Source: Mesorhizobium amorphae CCNWGS0123
GTDB lineage: Bacteria > Pseudomonadota > Alphaproteobacteria > Rhizobiales > Rhizobiaceae
NCBI RefSeq assembly: GCF_001686985.1
Contig: NZ_CP015318.1
Coordinates: 742,001-806,000 of the forward strand
Direction: 5' to 3'
DNA: 64,000 nucleotides
Under the pieces are notes generated by a model. It saw only the letters and a list, made by a program, of their open reading frames with translations, was not told where the DNA came from and did not search any database. The stretch's first letter is position 1, and each line of letters opens with the position of its first letter. This document shows, one piece after another, positions 44,856-54,773 of the stretch. The position numbers were made by a program, and so were the translations under genes.

Positions 44856-45770
44856 TCAAAGCGTGTCGTCGAGGCTCCAGTGATTGCTCCAGCGGGCATC
44901 GATCTCGTCGTCGACATTCTGGTAGCGGATATCGGTCGAAAGGCGGATGCGCCTGTCGGCGCTTCGATTGGTCGTCGAAGCGTGGATCATAAACGGCGAG
45001 TGCAGCACCACGTCACCGGCCTCGTAGTCGGCGACCAGCCATCGCGTGTCGAAGCGCGCCGCCATGTCGGGAAGGTCCTTGGACACCCAGCCGCCCTCGG
45101 TCATATTGCGATTGAAGGCGCTGATCCGCTCCGCAGGCGCCAGAGCGGCATTGTCCTTTTCGAGGCGGGCCTCCATCGCCGTCCCGATCGCATGAGAGCC
45201 TTCCAGATAGGCAAGGCCACCCATCTCGACCGGCGTATCGCCGATCGGTATCCAGGCGGTCACCAGGCGGCTCGTGCCGCCGCGCAAATAGACCAGATCG
45301 TAATGCGCCGGGGTCGCGGCCGGCGTTCCGGGCTGCGTGAAGCGCATGAGCCTGCGCTTGTGCAGATAGGACAGGCCGCCGAGGAACTGATCCATGAAGC
45401 CGGAAAGGCGCGGCTGGGCGCAAAAGCCCTCATAGGCGGCCGAGCGCACCAGCGACATCAGCCGACGGTCGGCGAGGCCCTTGTCGAGCACGCCGTCGGC
45501 CGCGATGCCCAGGGCAGGATCCGAGCCGGGCTGGATCAGCCCGGTATCGCCGAGGTGGGAAAACACCCAGCCGCGGAAATCGATGACATCGGCCCGGCTG
45601 AGAAAACCCTTCAGCCAGACATAGCCGTTTGCCTCGAAGAGCGCGCGGATTGCCGCGACGCCGACAGCCGGATCGGTTGGCACGAGATGGCCGAGCCGAT
45701 CGGGCGTGTTCGACAGCGTCTTGCCATTGGCGACGAGATTGGCCGGCGCGACGGCCCGAGATCCGAACAT
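44856..45770 (-). CDS. phytanoyl-CoA dioxygenase (PhyH) family protein
   Basis: 304 residues. Fe(II)/2-oxoglutarate-dependent oxygenase of the PhyH family. The HxD metal ligands are His156 and Asp158 (TPAHYDLVYL), the distal ligand is probably His263 in HSPFMIHASTTN, and the 2-oxoglutarate-binding Arg lies in DRRIRLST. It would hydroxylate or oxidatively cleave a small organic compound. The start overlaps the AraC stop (TGATG), so it is co-translated with the regulator and belongs to the locus that faces the ABC transporter. Confidence 0.88.
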   Translation of the reverse strand: MFGSRAVAPANLVANGKTLSNTPDRLGHLVPTDPAVGVAAIRALFEANGYVWLKGFLSRADVIDFRGWVFSHLGDTGLIQPGSDPALGIAADGVLDKGLADRRLMSLVRSAAYEGFCAQPRLSGFMDQFLGGLSYLHKRRLMRFTQPGTPAATPAHYDLVYLRGGTSRLVTAWIPIGDTPVEMGGLAYLEGSHAIGTAMEARLEKDNAALAPAERISAFNRNMTEGGWVSKDLPDMAARFDTRWLVADYEAGDVVLHSPFMIHASTTNRSADRRIRLSTDIRYQNVDDEIDARWSNHWSLDDTL

Positions 45771-46654
45771 CAGAGGACGGAATAGCCGGCGCTCGCACGC
45801 TCGCGCCGAAAATCCGACGGCGACATGCCGGCGAGCTTGCGGAACGACTTGTTGAAGGCGCTCAGCGAACCGAAGCCCGAGTCCATGGCAACGCGCAGCA
45901 CATTGGCGTCTTCATGCATCAGCAGCGCCTGGGCGTAGCTCAGCCGCAGCAGGTTGACATACTCGTTGAGCGTCATGCCGGTCGACTTCTTGAAGATGTT
46001 CATGGCGTATTTCGGGTGGATGTCCGCCGCCCCGGCGATGTTGACGCAGTCGATCTCGTAGAGGAAGTTTTCGGCGATGAAGTCGCACATGCGCCCGACA
46101 TTGCGCGAGGATTGCTGGTCGAAGGGGCTGCCGGCGGCCTGCCCGACCGGGTTTTCCGGCACCAGCCGGTAAGGCTCGAACCGCATCCGCTCCAGCCTGA
46201 GCAGCAGCTCGTTGACGGCATGCTCGGCCTTTGCCGAATCGCCCGAGCGGACATAGCGGTTCCAGCGCTCGAAATTGTCGTCATCCGACCGGTCGGTCGC
46301 ATCGCTCACCAGGGTAGCACCCGTCATCAGCCGGTGCCGGACGTCGGTCGGCAGATGCAGCCGGAAGAAATGCACCAGCGGCAGATGCGCGCCGGCATAG
46401 ATGGCGTCGTCCGAGAGATCGTCCATCTGGTGCGGCAGGCCGCCCCAGAACAGGCACATCTCGCCGGCCGACAGCGAAATCTCATGGTCGTTCATGCGGT
46501 AGTGCACGCTGCCGCGGACGATGAAATTCACCTCGACCTGGGCATGCCAATGCGGTTTGAGCATCACCAGGGGCTGCGTGTGGAACATCTGCAGCATCAG
46601 CGGCAGGCCCTCCACGCTGCTGGCGCCAGGCTGATAAAATGGCCTTTCCGGCAT
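45770..46654 (-). CDS. AraC-family transcriptional regulator with cupin-type sensor domain
   Basis: 294 residues. N-terminal cupin-like domain (LMLQMFHTQPLVMLKPHWHAQVEVNFIV) should bind the inducer. C-terminal double HTH (IHPKYAMNIFKKSTGMTLNEYVNLLRL, then MDSGFGSLSAFNKSFRKLAGMSPSDFRR) is typical AraC. The ATG at 46654 follows GGCGGAAAG. It is divergent from the ABC transporter, with a 106-base intergenic gap that is the natural operator region. It most likely activates the transporter genes when the substrate is present. Confidence 0.9.
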   Translation of the reverse strand: MPERPFYQPGASSVEGLPLMLQMFHTQPLVMLKPHWHAQVEVNFIVRGSVHYRMNDHEISLSAGEMCLFWGGLPHQMDDLSDDAIYAGAHLPLVHFFRLHLPTDVRHRLMTGATLVSDATDRSDDDNFERWNRYVRSGDSAKAEHAVNELLLRLERMRFEPYRLVPENPVGQAAGSPFDQQSSRNVGRMCDFIAENFLYEIDCVNIAGAADIHPKYAMNIFKKSTGMTLNEYVNLLRLSYAQALLMHEDANVLRVAMDSGFGSLSAFNKSFRKLAGMSPSDFRRERASAGYSVL

Positions 46655-46760
46655 CTTACTTTCCGCCAATTTCTTATTCCCTTTGTCGGGGACAAGCCTT
46701 CCGCGCTGCCTAATGTAGCCACGCTCACCAAAAGAGAGCAAATGAAATGGGAGGATTTCA

Positions 46761-48032
46761 ATGCGCACCATACTGACATGCGCCGCGCTCGCGCTTGCCC
46801 TGGGCTCCGGCCCGGCCATGGCGCAATCCGGCGAAATCACGATCTGGAGCTGGAACATCGCGGCTTCGTCGCTGAAAGCCACCGTCGCCGGCTTCAACAA
46901 GCAATTCCCCGATATCAAGGTGACCGTCGAGGATCTCGGCAACCAGCCGACCTATGACAAGTCGATCGCCGGCTGCGCGGCCGGCGGTGTCGGCCTGCCG
47001 GATATCGTCTCGGTCGAGAATGGCGAGGCCGAGAACTACTGGAGCCAGTTCCCCGACTGCTTCGTCGACCTGCACACGCTCGGCTACACCGCCGAGGACC
47101 AGAAGAAATTCCCCGATTTCAAGCGCACCGAACTGGAAGTGGGCGACAAGGCCTATGCGATGCCCTGGGATTCCGGCCCGGTTGCCGCCTTCTACCGCCG
47201 CGACTTCTATGAGAAGGCCGGCGTCGACCCCGCCTCGATCAAGACCTGGGACGATTTCATCGCCGCCGGCAAGAAAATCCAGGCCGCCAATCCGGGCGTG
47301 ACCATGACCAACGCCGATTTCAACGGCGACACCGAATTCTTCCGCATGATCGCCAACGAACAGGGCTGCGCCTATTTCGCCGCCGACGGGCAGTCGATCA
47401 CGGTCAACCAGCCCAAATGCGTCGATACGCTGGCCAAGATCAAGGAAATGAAGGACGCCGGCATCATGGCGTCGGCCGACTGGGGCACCAAGATCACCAA
47501 CAACACCGCCGGCACTGTCGCCACCCAGGTCTATGGCGGCTGGTATGAGGGCACCATCCGCACCGAATCGGCCGGCGAGAACGGCAAATGGGGCGTCTAT
47601 CTGATGCCGAGCCTGACCGCCGACGGCCCGCGCGCCGCCAATCTCGGCGGCTCTTCGCTGGCCATCACGTCAGCCAGCAAGAACAAGGAAGCCGCCTACG
47701 CCTACCTGAAATACACGCTGGCGACCAATGAGGGCCAGATCACCATGCTCAAGGATTTCGGCCTGGTGCCGTCGCTGATCTCGGCGCTCGACGACCCCTA
47801 CGTCTCGCAAGGCCTGCCTTACTGGGGCGGCCAGGCGGTGTGGAAGGACATCCTCTCCACTCTGCCCAAGGTCGTGCCGAGCCGCGGCACGCCGTTCCAG
47901 AGCGACGCCGAGATCATCATGCGCGCCGTGCAGACCAAATATCTGGGCGGCGGCTATCCCGACGCCAAGGCGGCGCTGGACGATGCCGCGAACCAGATCG
48001 CCTCGGCGACCGGCCTGCCGATCAAGGAGTAG
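46761..48032 (+). CDS. carbohydrate ABC transporter substrate-binding protein
   Basis: 423 residues. A signal peptide (about 1-21, ending AMA) precedes a family-1 extracellular solute-binding protein: ITIWSWNIAASSL, then the DIVSVENGEAENYWSQFPD hinge region and typical GTVATQVYGGWYEG. It binds a sugar or sugar derivative in the periplasm and passes it to the permeases below. GGGAGGATTTCA precedes the ATG. First gene of the transporter operon. Sugar identity is not deducible. Confidence 0.92.
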   Translation: MRTILTCAALALALGSGPAMAQSGEITIWSWNIAASSLKATVAGFNKQFPDIKVTVEDLGNQPTYDKSIAGCAAGGVGLPDIVSVENGEAENYWSQFPDCFVDLHTLGYTAEDQKKFPDFKRTELEVGDKAYAMPWDSGPVAAFYRRDFYEKAGVDPASIKTWDDFIAAGKKIQAANPGVTMTNADFNGDTEFFRMIANEQGCAYFAADGQSITVNQPKCVDTLAKIKEMKDAGIMASADWGTKITNNTAGTVATQVYGGWYEGTIRTESAGENGKWGVYLMPSLTADGPRAANLGGSSLAITSASKNKEAAYAYLKYTLATNEGQITMLKDFGLVPSLISALDDPYVSQGLPYWGGQAVWKDILSTLPKVVPSRGTPFQSDAEIIMRAVQTKYLGGGYPDAKAALDDAANQIASATGLPIKE

Positions 48033-48045
48033 GCGCTGCTTTACC

Positions 48046-48275
48046 TTCTCCCCTTGTGAGGTGAGCGGCTGGTTCGCCGAAGGCGAATTCATCGTGCCAG
48101 TGGCACGATGAAAGGCCGGCGAACGCCGGGACGCTGCGAAGCAGCGGGGACCCGGCAGGGTGGATCGGCTACCACGCCCGGCCCTTCGCAAGGCTCAGGG
48201 CGTTCGAACCTCGAAAAGCCAAGCAATTGGCTTTTCGTTCGCTGCGCGAACCGCTTCTCACCCCACAAGGGGAGA
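48046..48275 (+). repeat. long inverted repeat between binding protein and permease genes
   Basis: TTCTCCCCTTGTG at 48046-48058 is matched by CACAAGGGGAGAA at 48263-48275, with GGTGAG/CTCACC continuing the arms and smaller hairpins inside (ATCGTGCCAGTGGCACGAT, CCAAGCAATTGGCTTTT). It may stabilise the binding-protein mRNA and lower permease expression. It accounts for the 331-base gap 48033-48363. Confidence 0.7.
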
Positions 48276-48363
48276 ACGCAAGACAGGGCGGCGTCGATCT
48301 AATTGACGCCGGCTAACAGCAGGCCGGATATCAACCTGGGAAAGCACGAAGGGAGGAGGAACC

Positions 48364-49224
48364 ATGCGCCATCAGAACGCCACCGCCTATCGTTTCCTGG
48401 CCCCCTATCTGCTGATCTTCTCGGTCTTCTGGGTGTGGCCGATCATCAGCTCGTTCCTGATCTCCTTCCAGGCGACCCGCACCGTGCCGTGGCGCTGGGC
48501 GCCGACCTTCAACTGGGGCCGGCTCATCGGCGACCCGGCCTTCTTCAATGCGCTGAAGAACACGCTGCTCATCCTCGTCATCCAGGTGCCGGTAATGATC
48601 TCGCTGGCGATCGTGATGGCGGTGCTGCTGAATTCGCCGCTGCTCAAGGCGCGCGGCCTCTACCGCTTTGCCTTCTTCGCCCCGGTCGTGGTCGGCGAGG
48701 TCGCGTATTCGGCGGTGTTCCGGCTGATGTTCAACCTCAATTTCGGCATCATCAACAAGCTGCTGAACAGCGTCGGCCTGCCCAGCATCGACTGGTTCTC
48801 CAACGTGACGCCGGCGATGGCGCTGATCATGATCGCCGTGACCTGGCGCTGGGCCGGCTACAACGCCATCATCCTGCTCGCCGGCCTGCAATCGATCCCG
48901 GATGACGTCTATGAGGCGGCGACGCTGGATCGCGTCAGCAAGGTCAAGCAGTTCTTCTACATCACCCTGCCGCTCTTGAAGCCGATCATTGTCTTTTGCG
49001 CCGTGCTGTCGATCATCGGCACCATGCAGCTGTTCACCGAGCCCTTCCTGATCACCGAACGCGGCGGCCCGGGCGGCGGCACCGAGACGCTCGGCCTGCT
49101 GCTCTACCGCCAGGGTTTTCGTTCGCTCAATTTCGGCTATGCCTCGGCCGTCGCCTACACCATGGCCGGGTTGGCGATCGCCATCACGCTGGTACAGCTC
49201 TGGCTGACGAAGGAGCCGAAATGA
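48364..49224 (+). CDS. sugar ABC transporter permease, first
   Basis: 286 residues, six membrane helices, MalF/LacF type. Starts with the ATP-typical RFLAPYLLIFSVFWVWPIISS. The EAA loop reads YEAATLDRVSKVKQFFYITLPLLKP and couples to the ATPase. GGGAGGAGGAACC is an excellent ribosome site. Its stop overlaps the second permease start (ATGA). Confidence 0.93.
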   Translation: MRHQNATAYRFLAPYLLIFSVFWVWPIISSFLISFQATRTVPWRWAPTFNWGRLIGDPAFFNALKNTLLILVIQVPVMISLAIVMAVLLNSPLLKARGLYRFAFFAPVVVGEVAYSAVFRLMFNLNFGIINKLLNSVGLPSIDWFSNVTPAMALIMIAVTWRWAGYNAIILLAGLQSIPDDVYEAATLDRVSKVKQFFYITLPLLKPIIVFCAVLSIIGTMQLFTEPFLITERGGPGGGTETLGLLLYRQGFRSLNFGYASAVAYTMAGLAIAITLVQLWLTKEPK

Positions 49225-50057
49225 GCTCGCGTTCGCAAGCAAGGCTCGGCCGCAGCATCGCGCTGCATCTCTTCCTGACGCCGCTGGCCCTGATCTGGCT
49301 GTTTCCGCTGTGGATGATGGTGGTGTTCTCGACCATGCCCGACAACGGCATCTTCAGCCCCGGCATCGAGCTTCTGCCGCACGACAATTTCATCGACAAT
49401 GTCAACAATCTGCAGCGCGACACCAACTTCGTCGGCGCCATCGGCATCTCAGTCTCGGTGGCGGTGACCTACACCTTCCTGTCGGTGCTGCTTACCTCGA
49501 TGGCCGGCTGGGCACTCGCCCGCTACAATTTCGTCGGCAAGGGCGTGGTCGTCGCCATCATCCTCGGCACCATCACGCTGCCTTATGCGGTGGTGCTGAT
49601 CCCGCAATTCATCATGGTGGCGCGCGACTTCCAGCTCGCCAACACCTGGGTGGCGCTGATCGTGCCGCCGCTGTTCAACTCGCTCGGCGTGTTGTTCATG
49701 CGGCAAGCCTTCTCGATGATGCCGGGCGATCTGTTCGACGCCGCCAGAGTCGAGGGCGTCAAGGAATGGCGCATCTTCCTGTTCGTCGCGCTGCCTTTGG
49801 CGCGGCCGATGCTTGCGGCGCTCGCCATCATTCTCTTCCTTGCCTCGTGGAATAACTATCTCTGGCCGCTTTTGATCAACAGCCAGCCCGGCGCGATGAC
49901 CGCGCCGGTGGCGCTCGGCACGCTGATCGGCCTCACCAAAGTGTCATGGGGCGGCATCATGGCTGGCGCCGTCATGCTGACCGTGCCGATGCTCGTCGTC
50001 TTCGTTCTGCTGCAGCGTCATTTCATCGCCGGCATCGCCGCCGGCGCCATCAAATAG
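49221..50057 (+). CDS. sugar ABC transporter permease, second
   Basis: 278 residues, six membrane helices, MalG/LacG type. The EAA loop is FDAARVEGVKEWRIFLFVALPLARP. The ATG overlaps the first permease stop and this fixes the start. It forms the transmembrane heterodimer with that protein. Coupled to the ATPase gene 11 bases downstream. Confidence 0.93.
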   Translation: MSSRSQARLGRSIALHLFLTPLALIWLFPLWMMVVFSTMPDNGIFSPGIELLPHDNFIDNVNNLQRDTNFVGAIGISVSVAVTYTFLSVLLTSMAGWALARYNFVGKGVVVAIILGTITLPYAVVLIPQFIMVARDFQLANTWVALIVPPLFNSLGVLFMRQAFSMMPGDLFDAARVEGVKEWRIFLFVALPLARPMLAALAIILFLASWNNYLWPLLINSQPGAMTAPVALGTLIGLTKVSWGGIMAGAVMLTVPMLVVFVLLQRHFIAGIAAGAIK

Positions 50058-50068
50058 GATAGGACGAG

Positions 50069-51154
<1,086 letters not shown>

Positions 51155-51212
51155 GCGCCAGAACCCTTCTTTGCCTGACCCGACGCGTCGAGGCGACCCC
51201 AAGGAGATTGAA

Positions 51213-53258
51213 ATGAGTTCCGAAGCCAGAAAAATTCGTTGGGGCATTCTTGGGCCCGGCAGCATCGCAAAATCCTTTGCCGGCGGCGTGGCGCAGTCGC
51301 GCACCGGTACGGTTGTTGCGCTCGGCGCCCGCAACCCCGGCAAAGCAGGCCTTGCCGAGACCTTCCCCGGCGCCCGCATCCTCGACGGCTATGATGCGCT
51401 GCTCAATGACGCGGAGGTCGACGCCGTCTACATTTCGATACCGCACCCCGGTCATGCCGAATGGGCGATCAAGGCCGCCGAAGCCGGCAAACATGTGCTG
51501 TGCGAAAAGCCGCTGGCGCTGACCGCCTTCGAGGCCGACGCGATGATCCATGCGGCGCGCAAGGCCGGCACGTTCCTCGGCGAAGCCTTCATGTACCGGC
51601 TGCATCCGCAGACGCTGCAGCTGGTGGACCTGATCAAGTCGGGTGCCATCGGCGAAGTCCGCATGATCAAGTCTAGCTTCGGCTTCGCCATGCCGGGCTT
51701 CATGCCGGAGCACCGGCTCTACAGCAACGACCTTGCCGGCGGCGGCATACTGGATGTTGGCGGCTATCCGGCATCCATGGCAAGGCTGATTGCCGGCGCG
51801 GCATCCGGAAAACCCTTCGCCGAACCCGACAAGGTGACGGGTGCCGCGCATCTCGGCCAGTCCGGCGTCGACGAATGGGCCTCGGCGCTGCTGCATTTCC
51901 CCGGCGGCATCGTCGCCGAGATTTCTTGCAGCATCTCGCTGGCGCAGGACAATGTGCTGCGTATCTTCGGCACCAAAGGCCATATCGAGGTGCCGGATTT
52001 CTGGTTCGCCGGTGGCAACCGCGACGTCGGGCCGGGCAGGATCGACCTGATCCGGCCCGACGGCACCCGCGAAACCATCAGCGTCAACGAAACCCGCCAT
52101 GTCTACTCCTTCGAGGTCGATGGCGCCGGCGACGCGATCCTGGCCGGCAACCAGGAATTCGCCTGGCCGGGCATGGGCTGGGCCGACAGCCTCGGCACGC
52201 TGCGCGTGCTCGACAGATGGCGGGCGGCGGTCGGCCTCGAATACGACATCGAAAAGCCGGCAAGCCGCATCAACACGATTTCGGGCCGGCAGCTCCGCAC
52301 CGATGGCACCAGCATCCCGAAGCGCCGGATCCCCGGTCTGCCGCGACCGGCGTCGTGCCTGGCGCTCGGCTTCGAGGATTTCCGTACGTTTTCTTCGGGC
52401 TCGATCCTGCTCGATGCCTTCTTCGAGGCCGGCGGCAATCTGTTCGACACCGGCTATGTCTATGGCGGCGGCTACACCGAGGCGCTGCTCGGCCAGTGGC
52501 TGAGGAACCGCGGCGTGCGCGAACAGTCGGTCGTCATCGGCAAGGGCGCGCATTCGCCGCTCTGCTATCCCGATGTCATCGGCAAGCAGCTTGCCCAGAC
52601 GCTCGACCGGCTGCAGACCGATCATGTCGACATCTATTTCATGCACCGCGACAATCCGGACGTGCCGGTCGGCGAGTTCGTCGACGCCATGGACGCCGAG
52701 GTCAAGGCCGGCCGTATACGCGGCCCGTTCGGCGGTTCGAACTGGACGATGGCGCGCATGGACGAGGCGATTGCCTATGCCGAAAGGACCGGCAAGCAGA
52801 AGCCCGGCGCGCTCTCCAACAATTTCTCGCTGGCCGAGATGCTGGAGCCGATCTGGGCCGGCTGCGTCACCTCCTCGACAGACCAGTGGAAGGCCTGGCT
52901 GACCGCCCGCCAGATGCCGAATTTCGCCTGGTCGAGCCAGGGCCGCGGCTTCTTCACCGACCGTGCCGGCCGCGACAAGCGCGACAATGAGGAACTGGTG
53001 CGCGTCTGGTACTCGGACCGGAATTTTGGCCGCCGCGACCGCGCCATCGAGCTGGCGAACCGGTTGGGCAAGAGCCCGATCCATGTCGCGCTCGCCTATG
53101 TCCTGGCGCAGCCCTTCCCCTCCGTGCCGCTGATCGGGCCGCGCACACTGGACGAGCTGGAGGACAGTCTGCAGGCGCTTGATATTGCGCTTTCGCCGGA
53201 CGATGTGGCGTGGCTGGACAGCGGGTTGCAGGAGCGCCGGGCGCGAAGCGGGGGCTGA
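51213..53258 (+). CDS. Gfo/Idh/MocA dehydrogenase - aldo/keto reductase fusion
   Basis: 681 residues. N-terminal half (about 1-340): NAD(P)-binding IRWGILGPGSIAKSFAGG, the catalytic-region EKP motif with Lys99 (CEKPLALT), and the GGGILDVGGYPASMARLIAG substrate-domain segment. C-terminal half (about 350-681): aldo/keto reductase barrel with the complete catalytic tetrad Asp412, Tyr417, Lys444, His478 (FDTGYVYGG, IGKGAH, FMHRD) and the WSSQGRGFF cofactor loop. Both halves look active. AAGGAGATTG precedes the ATG. Last gene of the transporter operon; probably oxidises and then reduces the imported sugar or derivative. Confidence 0.92.
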   Translation: MSSEARKIRWGILGPGSIAKSFAGGVAQSRTGTVVALGARNPGKAGLAETFPGARILDGYDALLNDAEVDAVYISIPHPGHAEWAIKAAEAGKHVLCEKPLALTAFEADAMIHAARKAGTFLGEAFMYRLHPQTLQLVDLIKSGAIGEVRMIKSSFGFAMPGFMPEHRLYSNDLAGGGILDVGGYPASMARLIAGAASGKPFAEPDKVTGAAHLGQSGVDEWASALLHFPGGIVAEISCSISLAQDNVLRIFGTKGHIEVPDFWFAGGNRDVGPGRIDLIRPDGTRETISVNETRHVYSFEVDGAGDAILAGNQEFAWPGMGWADSLGTLRVLDRWRAAVGLEYDIEKPASRINTISGRQLRTDGTSIPKRRIPGLPRPASCLALGFEDFRTFSSGSILLDAFFEAGGNLFDTGYVYGGGYTEALLGQWLRNRGVREQSVVIGKGAHSPLCYPDVIGKQLAQTLDRLQTDHVDIYFMHRDNPDVPVGEFVDAMDAEVKAGRIRGPFGGSNWTMARMDEAIAYAERTGKQKPGALSNNFSLAEMLEPIWAGCVTSSTDQWKAWLTARQMPNFAWSSQGRGFFTDRAGRDKRDNEELVRVWYSDRNFGRRDRAIELANRLGKSPIHVALAYVLAQPFPSVPLIGPRTLDELEDSLQALDIALSPDDVAWLDSGLQERRARSGG

Positions 53259-53259
53259 A

Positions 53260-53325
53260 GCAATTCCAGGAACGTGTGTAGCGGTTTTCCGTCCAGAATT
53301 GTGGAGAAGAATACCAGAGCGGTTC
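53260..53325. repeat. intergenic hairpin repeat
   Basis: GCAATTCCAGGAACGTGTGT, then GCGGTTTTCCGTCCAGAATTG, then AGAGCGGTTCC: the same family as 9861 and 37409, located directly after the fusion gene. Confidence 0.7.
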
Positions 53326-53400
53326 CGCTTGCCCGCACAGACAACGTGAACTGCTCGGGTGAGGACTTCGTGATATCCTGCCGCCTAAAGGGAGGATATC

Positions 53401-54210
53401 ATGAGCAGCGATTCCGCGCGTTTCACCGGCTCCATCCCCGAGCACTATGATCGGATTCTGGGGCCAATCATCTTCGCCGACTATGCCGCCGACATCGCCC
53501 GGCGAGCGGCCGCTTTCGTGCCGCCGCGGGTGCTGGAGACAGCGGCGGGAACCGGCATCGTCACCCGCCGGCTGCGCGATGCCTTGCCGGCCGGCACGCG
53601 CCTGACCGCGACCGACCTCAACCCGCCGATGCTCGACTTCGCGCGGCAAAAATTCAAGCCGGGCGAGCAGGTCGAATTCCAGCCCGCCGATGCTACCGAA
53701 TTGCCTTTCGCAGACGCCAGCTTCGATGCCGTTGTCTGCCAGTTCGGCGTGATGTTTTATCCCGACAAGGCCAAGTCCTACAGGGAGGTCCATCGCGTTC
53801 TGGCGCCCGGCGGTCGCTATTTTTTCAACGTCTGGGATTCGCATCGCTACAATCCGTTCGCCCATATCGCGGACGGGGTTGTGCAGCGCCTTTTCCCCGT
53901 CGATCCGCCGCAGTTCTACAAGGTACCGTTCTCCTGCCATCAGATCGATCCGATCAAGGAAGCCGTCATCGAAGCCGGCTTTGCCGATATCGACGTTTCA
54001 ATTATCAGGCTGGAAAGGGAGATCCCGGACATGGACCAGTTCGCCCACGGCATTGTCTACGGCAACCCGCTGGCGGATCAGGTTCGGGCGCGGGGCGGCG
54101 AACCTGAGTTGGTGGTGCAAACTGTCGTCGAGGAGCTTCGCCGCGCATTCGGCAGCAATCCCGGACGGATGCCGCTGCAGGCGATCGTCTATTCGGCCGG
54201 CAAGCCATAG
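53401..54210 (+). CDS. class I SAM-dependent methyltransferase
   Basis: 269 residues. Motif I is VLETAAGTGIVTRRL, followed by RLTATDLNPPMLDFA, the acidic motif, and VVCQFGVMFYPDK, then REVHRVLAPGGRYFF (motif III region). Fits the UbiE/COQ5-like or Methyltransf_11/25 group; acceptor unknown. GGGAGGATATC precedes the ATG. Single gene, convergent with the Lrp regulator. Confidence 0.88.
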   Translation: MSSDSARFTGSIPEHYDRILGPIIFADYAADIARRAAAFVPPRVLETAAGTGIVTRRLRDALPAGTRLTATDLNPPMLDFARQKFKPGEQVEFQPADATELPFADASFDAVVCQFGVMFYPDKAKSYREVHRVLAPGGRYFFNVWDSHRYNPFAHIADGVVQRLFPVDPPQFYKVPFSCHQIDPIKEAVIEAGFADIDVSIIRLEREIPDMDQFAHGIVYGNPLADQVRARGGEPELVVQTVVEELRRAFGSNPGRMPLQAIVYSAGKP

Positions 54211-54219
54211 CGACCTCGC

Positions 54220-54669
54220 TCAGCGGTCGATGCGGGTCGACAGGATGATCGACGACGATGTCCGCTCCACCCCGTCCATGGCGCCGATCTGGTCGAGTAG
54301 CGAATCCAGATCCCGGATCGACGGGGCGTCGACGATCACGATCATGTCGAAATTGCCGCTCACCGAATGCAGCGTCCTGACCGGCGGCAAAGCCTGCAGG
54401 CTGCGCACCACCTTGTCGGCAAGCTTGGGGGTGACGGTGAGCAGCACATGCGCCCGCACCAGCCCTTGCTCATAATCCGGTGACAGCCGCACACCATAGC
54501 CGGCGATGATGCCGCGCTGCTCCAGCCGCTCGATCCGGCTCTGCACGGTGGTGCGCGATACGCCAAGCTGCCGCGCCAGTTCGGCGGTCGAGGCGCGCGC
54601 ATTGGCACGCAGCAGGGAAAGCAGGGCCTGTTCGGCATCGCTGATCATTTCGACGATTTCCTTCGGCAT
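54220..54669 (-). CDS. Lrp/AsnC-family regulator
   Basis: 149 residues. HTH ARASTAELARQLGVSRTTVQSRIERLEQRGII, and a C-terminal RAM/ACT-like ligand-binding domain with VSGNFDMIVIVDAPSI. The ATG at 54669 is preferred over a TTG at 54678. It is divergent from the saccharopine dehydrogenase-like gene with a 104-base shared promoter region, so it probably controls that gene in response to an amino acid such as lysine (inference). Confidence 0.9.
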   Translation of the reverse strand: MPKEIVEMISDAEQALLSLLRANARASTAELARQLGVSRTTVQSRIERLEQRGIIAGYGVRLSPDYEQGLVRAHVLLTVTPKLADKVVRSLQALPPVRTLHSVSGNFDMIVIVDAPSIRDLDSLLDQIGAMDGVERTSSSIILSTRIDR

Positions 54670-54773
54670 ATCGTTCAAAAAGCAGTTTCGTTCCGAACAA
54701 TTCCACGCTTCCTTTCGACAGGCAAGCTGCGATTCTACGCCTCGTAATTGACATTCGGGCGAGGGAACCGGTC

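Noticed and set aside
44409..45785. 458-codon plus-strand open frame
   Set aside because: It is antisense to the PhyH gene for most of its length and has no family features beyond the short kinase remnant described separately.
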